64,000 nucleotides of DNA from Micractinium sp. NFX-FRZ (GCA_029339195.1 JAPTJF010000272.1:1-64000); one strand, 5' to 3'. Positions 32,835 through 51,870 are shown, numbered from the stretch's first letter. Numbers and translations: made by a program. Notes: generated by a model not told the origin, from the letters alone.

Positions 32835-35800
32835 TCACTGCTTGCCAAAGTTCAGGCCCTGGCTGCCGCCCTGCTGGCCGTAGTACTGGCCGTAGCCGCC
32901 GTACCCAGTCTGGCCGTAGGCCTGCAGCAGGGGGTGGGGCGAGGTGGGGTGGAGAGTTGGTGAACAGAAGCATGAAGCCGGTGAGGTCAGGGGCAGAGAT
33001 GCAGGACAAGAGCACGCGGGGCAGCACAAGAGGCAGGGTGGTAGCGCAGGGAGTCGAGAGTGCATTCACAGCCTGCGGAACGGATGGCAGAGATGCTCTA
33101 CAACAGGCCCAGCCCAGCCCTCACGCTGCCCGCCCCACCTGCTGGCCGTAGCCCTGCTGGCCGTACGCCTGCTGACCATACGCCTGCTGAGCGCCCGCCT
33201 GCGCGCCGTACAGGCCCTCGCCCTTGTCGCCCTTGCTGCCGGCGCCGTAACCAGCGCCCGCGGCCGCGCTGGCGCCCGCATCCTCATACAGGCCGTAGCC
33301 AGCCTGGCCGTAGCCGGCCTGCTGGGGGTACTTGGGGGCGCCGTAGGACTGGCCGCCCTGTGGGTCATACATCGGAGGGCAGCAGAGGGACAGAGGCAGT
33401 GAGAAGAGAGATGAGAGAAGAGCAGCAACGGGCCGATACGACATAAGCGAGCCAGGCACGCAGAATGCCATGCTCTTCTGCAGCAACACACACTGTGCCA
33501 CCTGCCTGCATGCCTACCCCGTTTCGACTTCCCTCTCCCCACAACACCTCCCCGTCCCCTGCCCAGTCCCAGAAGGCTTCGCACCTGGGGCGGGTAGGCG
33601 CCCGCAGGCTGGCCGTAGCCGGGGTACGAGTAGCCGGGGTAGCCGTAAGGGTTGGGCATGTAGGGGTACTGCAGGGGGCAAGCAGAGGCAGGGGCAGGGG
33701 ACAAGGAGAGGATGTCAGCAGCTTGCGGGATCAAGGCACGGCATGCGGGGTGCGCCTGCCAGTGACTTTGAGCTGCCTTTGCTCATAGCATCTGCAGGCT
33801 CCAGTCCCCGCACTCCTGCTCCTCACACACAGCAGACAGCAAACACACCGGTCGAACACATCCACCCACGTGCTTGAATGAGGGACCGCCTGGCGAAGCC
33901 CCCACGCACACGCCTGCCCGCCCACTATGCACTGGCCTGCTGCAAACCACAGCGCAAAGCACTCACCCCGCCGGGCATGCCGTAGCCCATGCCGTAGCCG
34001 CCATAGGGCATCTGGGGGATCTGAGGGGCACCCGCGCCCTGCACAGCCGCAGCAGCGGCGCCCTGGTCCTGCGCCTTGCCGGCGCCGGCACCGGCGCCGC
34101 CGTAGCCGCCCTGCTTGCGGTCCTGACGGCCGCCCTGCTGGCCGTACCCCTGCTGCTGCTGCTGCTGCCCCTGCTGCTGAGCCTGCTGCTGAGCAGCGGC
34201 AGCGGCAGCGGCGGCCTGCTGGGCCTGCTGCTGGGCCTGCTGCTGGGCCTGCTGCTGGGCATAGTAGCCAGCGGCGTCGTAGGCCTGCTGAGCCTGCTGC
34301 GCCGCCTGCTGTGCCTGCTGCTGCGCGGGCTGCTGAGCCTGCTGGGGCTTGGCGGCCGCAGCGGCGGCAGCGGGCTGAGCATAGGGGTTGTAAGCGCCGT
34401 AGGCAGCTGCCTGCTGCTGGGCGGCAGCATAGCCGGCATACTGCTGCGCGGCCGCCTGGGCAGCAGCGTCCGGCTGCGGCTTGGCGGCACCAGCCTGCGC
34501 GGCGGCACCGGCAGCGGCCTGAGCCTGGTAGCCCTGGAATGCGGCCTCGGCGGCCTTCTGCTGGGCAGAGGCAGGTGCGGCAGCCTGCTCGGCGGGCTTT
34601 GCAGCTGCAGGAGGGAGCGCAGGGGGGGTGAGGGCATTGGAGTGAGAGAGGGTTCCGTTTCGCTGAACAGGGCCCTTGGTGCTTACCTGCACACCAACAT
34701 TGTGATGTACGAGCACGCGCAGCTGGGCCAGGGTTAAGCTGTGCAGGCTTGGCTGCAAAGCAGCTTTGACACGCCGTGCCTCAACACTCGTGCTCGCAGC
34801 TGCCCCCTCTTGCACCCTCAGACCCACCGCTTCTAGTTCCTTCCCCACCCCAGGACTGCAGGCCACGCTCACCGGCGGCGGCGTCAAAACCAAAGCCGGT
34901 GCTGTAGTCGCCGCCGGCAGCGGCGCCAAAGTTGAGCTGGCCAAACTGCAGAACAGCAGAGTCCACAGGGCTGGGGGCGGCGCCAGCGGCAGCAGCGGCG
35001 GGCTGCGGGGCCGCGGCAGCGGGGGGCATCAGCACGCTGGCAGCTGAGGCGGCGGGGGCCTCCTCGGGGGCGGGGGACGGCGCAGCGGCGGGGGCCTGCA
35101 GCAGGCAGCATGGGGGGCAGGCACCGGTGACCAGGCATTCGAGGCGGTGCAGCAGAGGGCAGGTGACTGCTTGCTGAGCCGTTCCTTCAGCTGCGCGACA
35201 GCAGATGCATGCCGTCCTCTGGCTGTGCAGCCCAGTGCTGTCTCTGTACCCTGCTGCTGCCAGAGGCACGTGCTGCCAGCGCTGTGCTGCGCACCTGGGG
35301 AGCGGCCGCGGGGTTGAGAGCAGACATGAGGTTCAGTCCGGCGGAGGCAGCAGCCGGTGCGGGGGCGGCGGCGGCAGCGGCGGGCTTGCCCCACGCAGAG
35401 GGAGCGGCCACGGGGGCAGGTGCCTCGGCGGCGGCGGCAGCTGCGGGCTGGTAGGGCTGTCCCACTGCGCCCAGGCCCAGGCCGCTGCTGATCTGGCCGG
35501 CGGTGTCTTGGGCGGGTGCGGGGGCTGCACCGGCCGCGGCCGCCAGCGTGCTGGCAGGCTGCTGCTGCTGCTGCTGCTGCTGCTCCGCGGGCGCCGGCGT
35601 GGGGCTGGGGGCTGCGGGCGCAGGCGCCACGGGCGCTGCTGCTGCGGGGCCCGGTGCGGCGGGCGCGGGGGCGGCTGCTGCGGGGGCCGGGGCCGGCGCA
35701 GGAGGAGGCGCCGCCTTGGCCCGAAGCACGTCCGCCATGGTGCGGCCAGCAGGGGCAGCGGGAGATGCTGCGGGGGCGGGGGCCACGTCGCCCGGTGCCT

Positions 35801-37141
35801 TGGAGTAGGTGGGTGCTGGGGCCGCCGCTGCCGCGGCAGGAGCCGGCGCCGGCTCTGCTGCTGCGGGCGCGGAGCTGAACGGCACCTCCTCCTCGCCAGC
35901 CGCAGGCGCTGGCTCTGCGTATTCTGCTGCTGCCGGGCGCGGCGCGCCGTAGGCGCCGCGGCCTGCAGAGGCAGGCAGGGGTGGCAGGGCAGGTGGGTGG
36001 GTGGAGGGGCACAACAGGGGCGGGCAGGCGAGCGGGCAAACAGGGCCACTGTGCTTGCCCCAGCACGCATTCAGCTTTGGGTTGCAGTTCGCCAACATGC
36101 ATACCGTCCCTCAACTTTCAACACTTAACCCCAGCCCTGCTCTGTTCCCATGCATGACTTTGACCCAAACCGTGAGGGTTCCCGGCTCACCACGGCCGCC
36201 GGCAAAGCCCCGCCCGCCTGCGCCCCGCCCGCCACGGCCGCTGTAGCCGCTCGACTGCGCACGCTGCCGCGAGTCCGACACACGGTCCCGCTGCTCCTTC
36301 ACCTCACGCTGTGGGGGCAGGAGCAGGGCATGGGGCGGCTGGTTGAGGCAACATCGGGTGGCGGCTGTTGCGTTTGCGGCTGCCAGTGGGGGTTATGGCT
36401 GGAACGCTATGCACGGCACACAGGCTCACAGGCGCAGGGAGAGTGTCCTCCCTTTGGGCACATATCGTTTGCCAGCGGGGTTGCAGCAGCATGCGAGGCG
36501 CACGCGCGCTGCAAGGCTCTCCCGCTGCTGCCGAGCGCAGCACGCTCCTGCTCCCTGCCCTCACCTCCTTCCGCTTCTGCTCCCTGGTCTTCACTTGCTG
36601 GAAGGGGTCTGCGGAGGGTCGGGGACGCACATGATGTGTTTAGTGTGCAGTTGAGACGAGTGTGCTGCGGCAAGAGCAGCAAAGCAAAGTGCGGCACAAG
36701 CAGGGTCCCGCCAGCTGCCGCCCGCCGCCCTCCCAGCCCCACGCACTGTCAATCAGTCTGCTGGTGGCCTCGTTCACGTCGTAGTTGCACTCGGCCAGCC
36801 TGCATGCGTCGGGGCAGCACAGGTTGTCAGGGGGGTGCTGACCAGAGGAGGAGGAGAAACGCTGATCAGCCGGGCCGGTTTTGCATAAGCCACTGCTCCC
36901 GCACCCCCGCCCGCCTCACATCGCGGAAATGTCATCCTCGCTGGCGCCGGTGGCCTCCTTTATGCTGTCGATGATCTGCAGGGGGCGCAGGGCAGAGGGA
37001 CATGGAAGCGTCTGGCATGTGCGCTGCAGGGCACTGATGGCCGGGCACCGACGCCCAGGCGAGCGGCCCCACCTTCTTGGGCGCCACCGGTGGCTTCTTT
37101 GCTGCCGAGGCCAGCGGGATGGCCTTCACTGTGGGAGCCAT
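32835..37141 (-). CDS. GIP1-N/UBA-like domain protein with RGG box and prion-like Gln/Tyr-rich tail
   Basis: Eleven exons: 37073-37141, 36920-36975, 36747-36799, 36565-36608, 36191-36307, 35295-35962, 34873-35096, 33967-34604, 33585-33668, 33139-33357 and 32835-32921. Residues 24-75 read IIDSIKEATGASEDDISAM, LAECNYDVNEATSRLID and NPFQQVKTREQKRKE. This is the UBA-like N-terminal fold of plant GBF-interacting protein 1 and of the animal Lingerer/UBAP2 family. A Gly/Arg box (SGRGGRGAGGRGFAGGRG) follows, then about 220 residues of Ala/Pro-rich sequence containing TMADVLRAKAA, then polyglutamine/Ala stretches and a YGQQ/GYGQ-rich C-terminus ending NFGKQ. Proteins of this make-up bind RNA and enter stress granules. 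Here that is inference from composition plus the N-domain. Upstream is the 3' end of CDC5L, 0.6 kb away on the same strand. Confidence 0.78.
34140..34350 (-). repeat. CAG-type polyglutamine/Ala coding repeat
   Basis: The plus strand shows CTG-rich runs; on the coding strand they give long runs of Gln broken by Ala in the tail of the GIP1-like protein. The codons are mostly CAG, so the tract may vary in length between strains. Confidence 0.8.
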
Positions 37142-37733
37142 GGCTGCTGGCGTGTGTGCAGGCGGCTTGGGAGTGTTGGGGAGCGAGTGCAGCAAGCTGT
37201 AGACAACACCAGGGCCGGCGGGGCGGCGGCGACAGAGCTGCCTGTCCCGGTGACCTGGCGGCCATGCAAGTGAGGTGGTTCGGCCCGATTCGGTCGATCA
37301 GCATGCATGGATCACAGACACCAACGTATGATGCGTTTGCGACCGCGGCAGACCTGTCGGGGGGCGCCGCCTTGCAATCGCCGCGCCTCCAGGACTTTGC
37401 AAACCCCAGCCTCTCCTGTTGCTACTCACACTTCAAAGCACGCACCGGCAATTGAGTTACAATGGCATGGCCGACGGTGCAGAACCCCAGGGCAGCCTGA
37501 GGCACATGGCTTGAGTTGAGCGGCGGGCCAGCCGGCAGCCGGGCGCCCTTGTGCCGGCGGGAAGGCGGCGGCAACAGGAAGGTGGGAGAGTGGGCAGGCA
37601 ACGCTGTCAGCAGGGTGAGCAGAACAAAAAGATAACTGTAGAGCAAGACGAGGGGTTACCCAAGCGAGATGGACACAGTGCTAGCGCCATGGAGGGGTTC
37701 ACCACGAGACCAGGGCGCCCGGTGATGGCGGGC
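37142..37733. other. Tandem intergenic region between CDC5L 3' end and GIP1-like 5' end
   Basis: No gene is seen. TTACA at 37457-37461 (TGTAA on the minus strand) lies 273 bases past the CDC5L stop and may be its poly(A) signal. The GIP1-like promoter must share this 0.6 kb. Confidence 0.4.
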
Positions 37734-44830
<7,097 letters not shown>

Positions 44831-45506
44831 GACTCCCGGCCTTCGCGAGCCCAAGGCTCGCCCCCCGCCTTCCGGCTAGCACCACCCGCGATCGACCGCT
44901 CCCGCTAGCACACCGGGATGTTGGAGTGGTAAGTGTGATGGTGTGGGACAAGCGCCGGGAAAGAGCGAGCGGACGCCGCTTGGGGAGGCTTTCTTTTGCG
45001 GCCGTGGCGGCGGTGGCCCGCTTTATTCGTGGGCAGAGCACCACGCCTGGGGATCAAGAAAACTTGTGTTTTGTGTGATTAACTCAAACTGACCTTGCAG
45101 CCGATCCTAGAGTGGGTGTTCTCTTGACGCTCAGGGCGCACTGAGGACGTCGCCGTGAGGCCTTCGCTCTTAAGGCGGGCGGCCGGTGACCTGCACTGCC
45201 GCCACAGGTGACGTGCTGGCACCAGCACAACTCGTCCTGGCTGCCGGGCTGGCATGAGTTCTAAGCAGATTATTACACAAAGGCAAGCCCGTCCTGCACA
45301 GCATACAGGGTGGTGCCAGCACATGCCCTTTGGTACTGCTGCAGCTGCTCGCCGCTCTGCTGGCGCGGGAGGGTAAGGGTGACATACTGACTGTTGCCCT
45401 GCACCGTGTCGGCTGTTAGCCGACTTTTCGAGGAATGCACTGGGCCTCCTGAGCCTGTGCTCTTAGCTGCTGGGCGTCCGGACGGGAACCTCACCATTCC
45501 CGCACC
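44831..45506. promoter_or_regulatory. Divergent promoter region between CDC5L and FHA-RING gene
   Basis: The two start codons are 676 bases apart on opposite strands, so both promoters and 5' UTRs lie here. No TATA box or known operator is evident. Confidence 0.45.
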
Positions 45507-48500
45507 ATGTCCGACACTGTCAAGTCAGCGAGAGAGGAGGCGCCGGGCGTTGCCGATGACCCTGAAACGCGATCGCCCGCTGCTGGCAGAGCGCAGGCAG
45601 CAGCGGCACCAGGGTTCCAAGGCGACAGCGCACGCCTGGAGGCCCACAAACCGGTCAGCGATGGCCCAGCATCAGCAGGGGCATCATCCAGGGCGGTGCC
45701 AGCAGGTCCCTTTGCCGCAGCAGCAGACAGCCTGGAGGCCGGCCTGGCCTCCGCCGCCACTTGGGGTCCCGCATATGGCGCAGCTGCGGCAGCAGCCACA
45801 GAAGCAGCCTCCAGCCTCAACGGCGTGGGCAGTGAGCAACCGGCAGCAGCAGCTGATGCAGCAGGCATGCAGGGCGGCGGGACCCTGCCGGCACTGCAGC
45901 CGCGGCACCTGCAGCAGCACCCGTCGTCGGCGCCACCACCCACACCCGAGCACCTCACCCTCCCGCGCATCTCCCTCTCCCTACGCTCCCTCTCTTCGGG
46001 CCGCCGCCGCGCAGAGGTGTGGGGCTGGCTGCGGCCGGCAGCGGGCACCAAGCTGCCCTTTGTGCTGCTGCAGGGCAGGGGGGTGGCCATCGGGCGGGGG
46101 CGAGACACGTACTTTGAGCGCCTGCCCCAGCTGGTGCTCTCTCGTGCCTCCTCCTCCCCTCGGTCCACCGGGGCGGCCGCTGGCAGCGGCAATGTCGCTA
46201 GCAGCGGCCAGGCCGACAGTAGCACACTGGGGTCTGCAGCTGGCAGCGGCGCCGGCACTGGCAGCCCAGCTGCTGCCGCCGGCACCCACCCTGGCAGCAG
46301 CAGCGGCAGCCCGAACGGCGCCAGCACGGGCAGTGCAGACAGCGCGTTTGTGGAGATTGCAGACGGGCGCGTCAGCCGGCTGCACGCCTGGGTGAAGTGG
46401 GACAGCAGCCGGCAGCAGGCGGTGCTCGAGGTGCGGGGTGCGGCGGTGGGCACAGCCTGTGTGTTTTGTTGACAAGCAACCTCGTCACTTGAATAACTGT
46501 GCTGATCACTTTCCCTGCCCCCACATGTGCCCACCCACTCATTCATGCCTTGTCCAATATGCCATCAATCACATGGACTCCTCCTTGCAACCCACCCCAA
46601 CTCTTGCATATGCCGTGCCTCCCGCTGCCTATCCTTCTCCCACCAGGACCTGAGCTCCAACGGCAGCTTCCTCAACGGAGAGCGCCTGGGGCGGGGGCGC
46701 TGTGCGCCGCTGGCAGACGGGGACCGCATCAGCCTGGTGCTCTCTGTGGCGCCGCTGGCAGAGCAGGCGTTCATCTACCGGAGAGGTGGGCAACGCGTGC
46801 GGCTGGGGCAGGGTGAATGGACAGACGCAAAGCAGGCGTACGCGGATGCTGCACGAGGCAGGGGCGCAAGGGCGGGCTTGGCCCGACTGCGGCAGCAGAG
46901 TCTGCCTGCCTGCATGTCTGTCTTGGCACCCACCTATCTGTGTGTGCCTGCCTGCATGCCTGCCACCACGCCCAGCCATGTGCCTGCTTGACCGCCTGCC
47001 TACCTCACAGGTGACCCCCGGGGCCAGGATGGCGAGGCGGCGGCTGAGTGGCTCAAGGAGGCGGGCCACGCGTTGCAGCACAACACCCCCATGGGGTCGC
47101 CCACAGCCACTGGAAGCAGCTCTGGCGGCTTTGCTGAGCGCGTGGGCTCTAGCCTAAGGTGTGTGTGCGCTGCTGAGCTGGCATGCAAGCAGGGCCTCGC
47201 TTGCATGGTTCTTGGCAGCTTGTGATGGGACAACACACATCAATGCTGCGTCCTCACATGTGTCGAACCACCCTCCTGGATTGTGTTTGCAGGCAACTCA
47301 GCGGCAGTTTCGGGCGCAGCGGCAGTGGTGGCAGCGCCCAGTCGGCAGGCATGGCAGCTGCGGCCGCGGCGGCGGCTGCCTCGCGCCGCCTGGCACGCTG
47401 CCAGACCAGCCAGTACTCGACCCTGCATGCCACCACACTGGAGGACCTTCAGTGCCAGATCTGCCTGTCCGTGCTGAGGGACTGCGTGGCGCTCGACCCC
47501 TGTGGGCACAACTACTGCGCAGCTTGCCTCAGCCACCACCTAGCGGCGCTGCTGACCAGCGGGCAACCCCTAGCCTGCCCACTCCGGTGCGCACGCTGGG
47601 TGTGGCAGGAGCCTGCTAGCCAGATCTTCACTCCCTGTTGCTATGCCTGCTGCTGCTACTGCTGCTGCGCTGCTGCTGCTGCGCTGCTGCTGCTGTGTTG
47701 CTGCAGCTCCTGCTGCTGCTGCTGCAGCTGCTGCTGCTGCTGCTGCTAATCTGCTGCTGCTGCTGCTGCGGCGGCGGCTGCTGGACTTATGCGCCTGCTA
47801 GCTGCACCCCGTATGCCCTGATTTGCCGTGAACCCTCTGATCGCCCGACTGTGCACCCTGCTGCAGCTGCGCCCCGCCCGAGCGCGTTGTGATCAACACC
47901 GCTGTGCGCCAGCTGTTGTCAGATGGCGGCCTCCCGCTGCGGCAGCAGCTGCGGCAACAGCACTCGCAGCAGCAGCCATCTGCGCTGCCCAGCGGTCTTG
48001 AACCGCTGCCGGAAGGGCTGCCCAGTGGCAGCAGCGGCGCGCATTCCGGATCGCGCCTGCCAAGCCGGCCATCAACAGAGGTGTCTAGCCAGGGACCTCT
48101 GCGGCCGCCTGGGCAGCTGAGCGGCAGCGATGCAGCGCCCTCCAGTCCCGCAGCAGCAGGAGCGGCACAGCCCAGCGCCGGTAGCCATTGGCAGAGTGAG
48201 GCCAGCTTGGAGGCAGCATCCCCGCGGTACCGCCATGTCACGCTGAGTGCGCGCACCCCCAGCGGCAGCAGCCGCTCCTCCCCGCCGGTCTCACCTTTTG
48301 AAAGCATGTCCATCCGCAGCCGGTTCAGCAGCTTTAGGAGCGGGGAGCTGGCAGCTGCCGCAGCAGAAGGCGCGGTGACCCTGGCAGGTGCTCCCACAAT
48401 GCCCGCCTCCTCCCAATCGCCTTCTGATGGCAGCTCGGTGGCGGCGCAGGCAGCAGCAGCAGCAGCAGAATGCGGCTCGGCAGGGACCACCTCGTTGCCT

Positions 48501-51423
48501 GGATCCCCCACCATGCCAGCTACGCTGCCGCAGGCTGGCTCCAGCAATGCCGCTGCCGCAGCAGAGGAGATGGCTGGGCCGCCCACCCTGCCTACTGCAC
48601 CCACGCTGCCTGCTGCTGGGGCGCTGACGGCCGGCAGCGGCAGGCCCAGCGAAAACAGCTTGGCCGGGGCCAGCCCAAGCTTGGAGGCTGGTGCCGGCTC
48701 TGCAGCGGCGACGGCGGAAGCGGTTGCATCAGCGGATGTGGCGGCTGGGGAGGACGATAAGGAGGGGCCTCCCGTGCCGATGCACCCGCTGTGCCCGCTG
48801 CATGACGATGTGCTCCCTCTGGACACATCCAGCCTGAAGAGCAAGCAGCTGGTCCACAGCCTGGATCAGCTGGAGCTGGCAGAGGATGAAGGTGCGCCTG
48901 CTGCGTATGCTGGGGTGGGTGGGGAGCGGAAACATGGAGGGTGTAGAAGCGCTGCTCAGGAGCTGAGATGCCCACATGGTCTAAGCTCCAGCTGCGCCAC
49001 AGGTTGCACACTCACTCACATTCTGTGTCGTGACCTGCAATGCACGATGAGGAAGGGCATGCATTCGTATTGTCGTGCTACACTTGTGCCCACTCACGCG
49101 CGCCTGCCTTGCACCGCCTGCCCCGCCCTCAGAGGCCGCCACGGCGCACCTGGAGGCGCTGGCCCGCCTGGCCTGGAGTGACGAGGTGGCCCGGCAGGAG
49201 CTGGGGGAGCTGCAGGGGGTGGAGAAGGTGGTGGGCAGCATGCGGCAGGTGCGTGGGTAGCTAGTTGTGCGTGTTGTTTGGCAGTGATTGAGCGGCAGCT
49301 GGGGTTTGGGAGCTTCAGGCAGTGGAGTCATTGCGCGAGGGGCAGGTGAGTGAATCTGTGCATGTGTGCATGCTTGAACGTTCATGATCTGCTGGCGTTG
49401 TGGGGGAGGATGGTGGTGTTTGGGAGCCTAATCTGTATGCTAGCAGGGAACGCTGGATTTTTGCCTTACGCCCATGTCCTATCCATCCATCAATCCATAT
49501 GCAGCACATGTCCAGCGACGGCGTGCAGTGCAACGGCTGCCTGGCCCTCATGGCGCTGGTGCGGGGGGAGGGCGCGGCGTCAGACACCAACCGGCTGTGC
49601 GTGGCGGGCTGCGGCGGGGTGCAGGTCATTGCAGAGGGTGAGGATGGGCAGAGGGTGGTGCTATTGGGGCAATGAGGGTGCAAAGCAATTCAGAACGTGA
49701 CTGTGGGGCTCGGGCGGAGGGCAGGTGATCGTGGCAGTTGAGCTGTGTGAGTGTGTGGGTGGTGGGCCATCGACCCATCACTGAGCACGCCAGGCGGTGT
49801 GCTGTGGGCACTGTGTGTACTGTCAGTGTTGTCAGTGCATGCTCGCCGTCCTGGACTGTGTGCAGTGACACGCCTGCTGCACTGCTTGACACATCCGCGT
49901 GTTGCATTCCGTGTAGCATCCATCACACGGCACACCGCCGCCCAAAGCCCATGTCTTGCCCCGCCCCTCAACGCCGTGCTGCTCCTGTGCTGCCACCGCA
50001 GGCATGCACCGCCACCTGGATGCCCCCATGGTGCAGCTGTCGGCGCTGCTGTGCCTGGTCCCCCTGGCTCTGGAGAACACGCACCTGCAGGTGGGGATCT
50101 GCTGCTAGGTTGCCTGAATCTGCTGCCCGGAGCACCTAGGCAGTTGCGTCTGTCGTCGTCATCACGTGTGTGCATTAGCAACAGGCCATGCGCTACCATT
50201 CCAGTTCAGCTAACAAAGTGCTACACCCCGGCTCACTCTGCAATCCAGCCAGTATTTTGCGAAGGTTGGTGGTCCCCACATCCCGTTTTGGTTGTTAAAC
50301 ATTGTGCAGGTGGCTGTGGCTCGTGCCTGCCTTCCGACGATCCTAGCAGCATTGCAGGCACATGAAGGGGAGGCGGAGGTGGTGGGGAAGGCGCTCATCA
50401 TGCTTGGAGTGCTTGGCCAGGTGAGCGCGTGCATGGGGTGCCCTGTGCAGGTTTGAGACGTGGTTGTTATAAGCAGAAGAACCCGGCTGGCAGCTACACG
50501 CATGCCGCCCGCATTGCTGTATGTCCATTCCCCTGCTGTGTGTGGTTGTCTGCAGTACCGCTGTGGTTGAGGCCACAATGTTGTGTTGCGTGCAGGGAGA
50601 GGAAGAGGCACACGAGCTGATCCGACAGGCCATCATGGAGCGCACCCGCTTTCCCCGCATCACCGCCAGAGTGCTGCGCAACCTGGGCACGAACAAGTAA
50701 GAAGCAGCGCCGCCAGGCTGAGGTGCAGGACAAGGCATGTTGGGTTGGGAACTTGATATGGTGGGTGAGCTCATCACGCTGGGTAGTACAGCCTGTCTTT
50801 TCGACAGCCCTGTAGAATGCCTCCTGTCCCGTGCTCTTATCCCGTCTGCCCTTAGGACTTTGCACTGCCCTTCCTGTTGCATCCCTGTGGTATGTAGCGA
50901 GGACGTATTGTGGTCGTCCCTCTTTGCCCTGGCCGTGATTGCGCGGGACACCAGTCAGCACTACAAGTCGCACTTGCTGGCCCTTGCCTCTGCTGGCGTG
51001 CTACCTGCCTTGGATACGGCAATGGCAAAGTATCGCGCAACAGTGCAGGCACAGGTACATGCAAATTTCTGTTTGGGGTGGATTTGTTGAATGGTTGCGC
51101 ATATATATATCTAGTGCGCATATATATAACTAGTGCCAGCCTGGCAATGCACTGTGGTTGCATGGTTTTCGGTTTGACCGGAGAGGCGGCGCCGTGCCAT
51201 CCAACGCCTTTGACCCATGCAGGGCAGTGAGCCAGATGAGATGATCCTGCGAGCAGGCGAATACCTGGTATCCGTGCTACACACTGCGCACAAGCTGTTG
51301 TGGATTCAGCGTACACGCCGCCTGGTAAAGCTTGCAATCTGGGGCATGGCGGCAGTGACAGCGCTGCGTTGGGTGCGTCGCTGCACCATGCTGCCACGGC
51401 GAGGCAACAGTGCGAACAAGTGA
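45507..51423 (+). CDS. FHA-RING-Armadillo protein, candidate E3 ubiquitin ligase
   Basis: Twelve exons: 45507-46430, 46647-46785, 47011-47158, 47293-47585, 47867-48891, 49133-49248, 49505-49637, 50002-50090, 50310-50420, 50596-50696, 50898-51054 and 51223-51423. After a low-complexity Ala-rich N-terminus, the FHA domain has GVAIGRGRD, GRVSRLHAWVKWD and SSNGSFLNG with LADGDRISLVL, the phosphothreonine-binding fold. The RING finger starts LQCQICLSVLRDCVALDPCGHNYC and ends ACPLRCAPPERVVIN, resembling the FHA-RING checkpoint ligase CHFR. A Ser/Ala-rich spacer of about 300 residues precedes helical ARM-like repeats (HLEALARLAWSDEVARQEL, CNGCLALMALVRGEG, LSALLCLVPLALENTHLQ, LWSSLFALAVIA). The C-terminus has a hydrophobic stretch (LVKLAIWGMAAVTALRWV) that may be an anchor. 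Predicted role: ubiquitination of phosphorylated partners; substrates unknown. A TGTAA at 51712-51716 could end the transcript. Confidence 0.85.
47640..47775 (+). repeat. Interrupted (CTG)n repeat in the intron splitting the RING finger
   Basis: Runs of CTG with CGC, TGT and CAG interruptions cover about 130 bases of the 47586-47866 intron. On the opposite strand it is CAG. If the intron were retained it would encode Cys/Leu-rich sequence. Confidence 0.9.
51096..51137. repeat. Tandem GCGCATATATATA-CTAGTGC duplication in an intron
   Basis: Two near-identical 20-base AT-rich units lie in the last intron (51055-51222) of the FHA-RING gene. Confidence 0.8.
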
Positions 51424-51870
51424 TGGCAATCATACTGCAGGCTCGCGGCTGGCAAATGCTTCATCATTGCATTGTGGTGGCGTGCCCCATGTGCATCCAT
51501 AGTTTGATGGTTGCGGGTTGTGTGTGCATTGTCGCTTCCTTTCATATGTTTTACTATTGCACTGCCCCGAAGTGCACTTCCGTTATGACAAAAGAAATGA
51601 AAGAGAGAAAAGAAAGAAAAGCAAAAAACAGAAAAGAAAAGAAGGAGAAGAAATCGTGCAAGGAAAAACACAAGAACATCGCGTGGAAAAGAAGTGAAAG
51701 AAAGAAAAGCATGTAAGCAGACTGGAACGCCTTGGGAATTCGAATTCGTCACATTGTTTGCAGTGGCACTCAAGAATGTGGCGAGCGGCAATTCAGCACC
51801 ACATGCACAGCTAATGCAAGCGGACCAACAGCGGTTATGAGTGCGGCATGATGCACGCTGTTTAGCCATT
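51424..51870. other. Convergent 3' interval with a purine-only tract
   Basis: No gene is supported. From about 51585 to 51710 the plus strand is almost entirely A and G (repeated GAAAGAAAAG units). TGTAA at 51712-51716 follows immediately and may be the poly(A) signal of the FHA-RING gene. The minus-strand mosaic paralogue ends at 51871. Confidence 0.55.

Noticed and set aside
34781..36128. Several long frames in all phases around the Ala/Pro-rich region of the GIP1-like gene
   Set aside because: High GC removes stop codons in every frame; only one minus frame has in-phase splice sites and continuity with the GIP1-N exons.
45491..46546. 351-residue minus-strand frame opposite the FHA exon
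   Set aside because: Low-complexity antisense of an Ala/Ser/Gly-rich coding exon whose sense strand carries FHA motifs.
51300..51716. Frame with a Lys/Glu-rich tail overlapping the end of the FHA-RING gene
   Set aside because: The Lys/Glu run is only the translation of the purine tract; the adjacent frame continues the ARM-like exon and stops at 51423.
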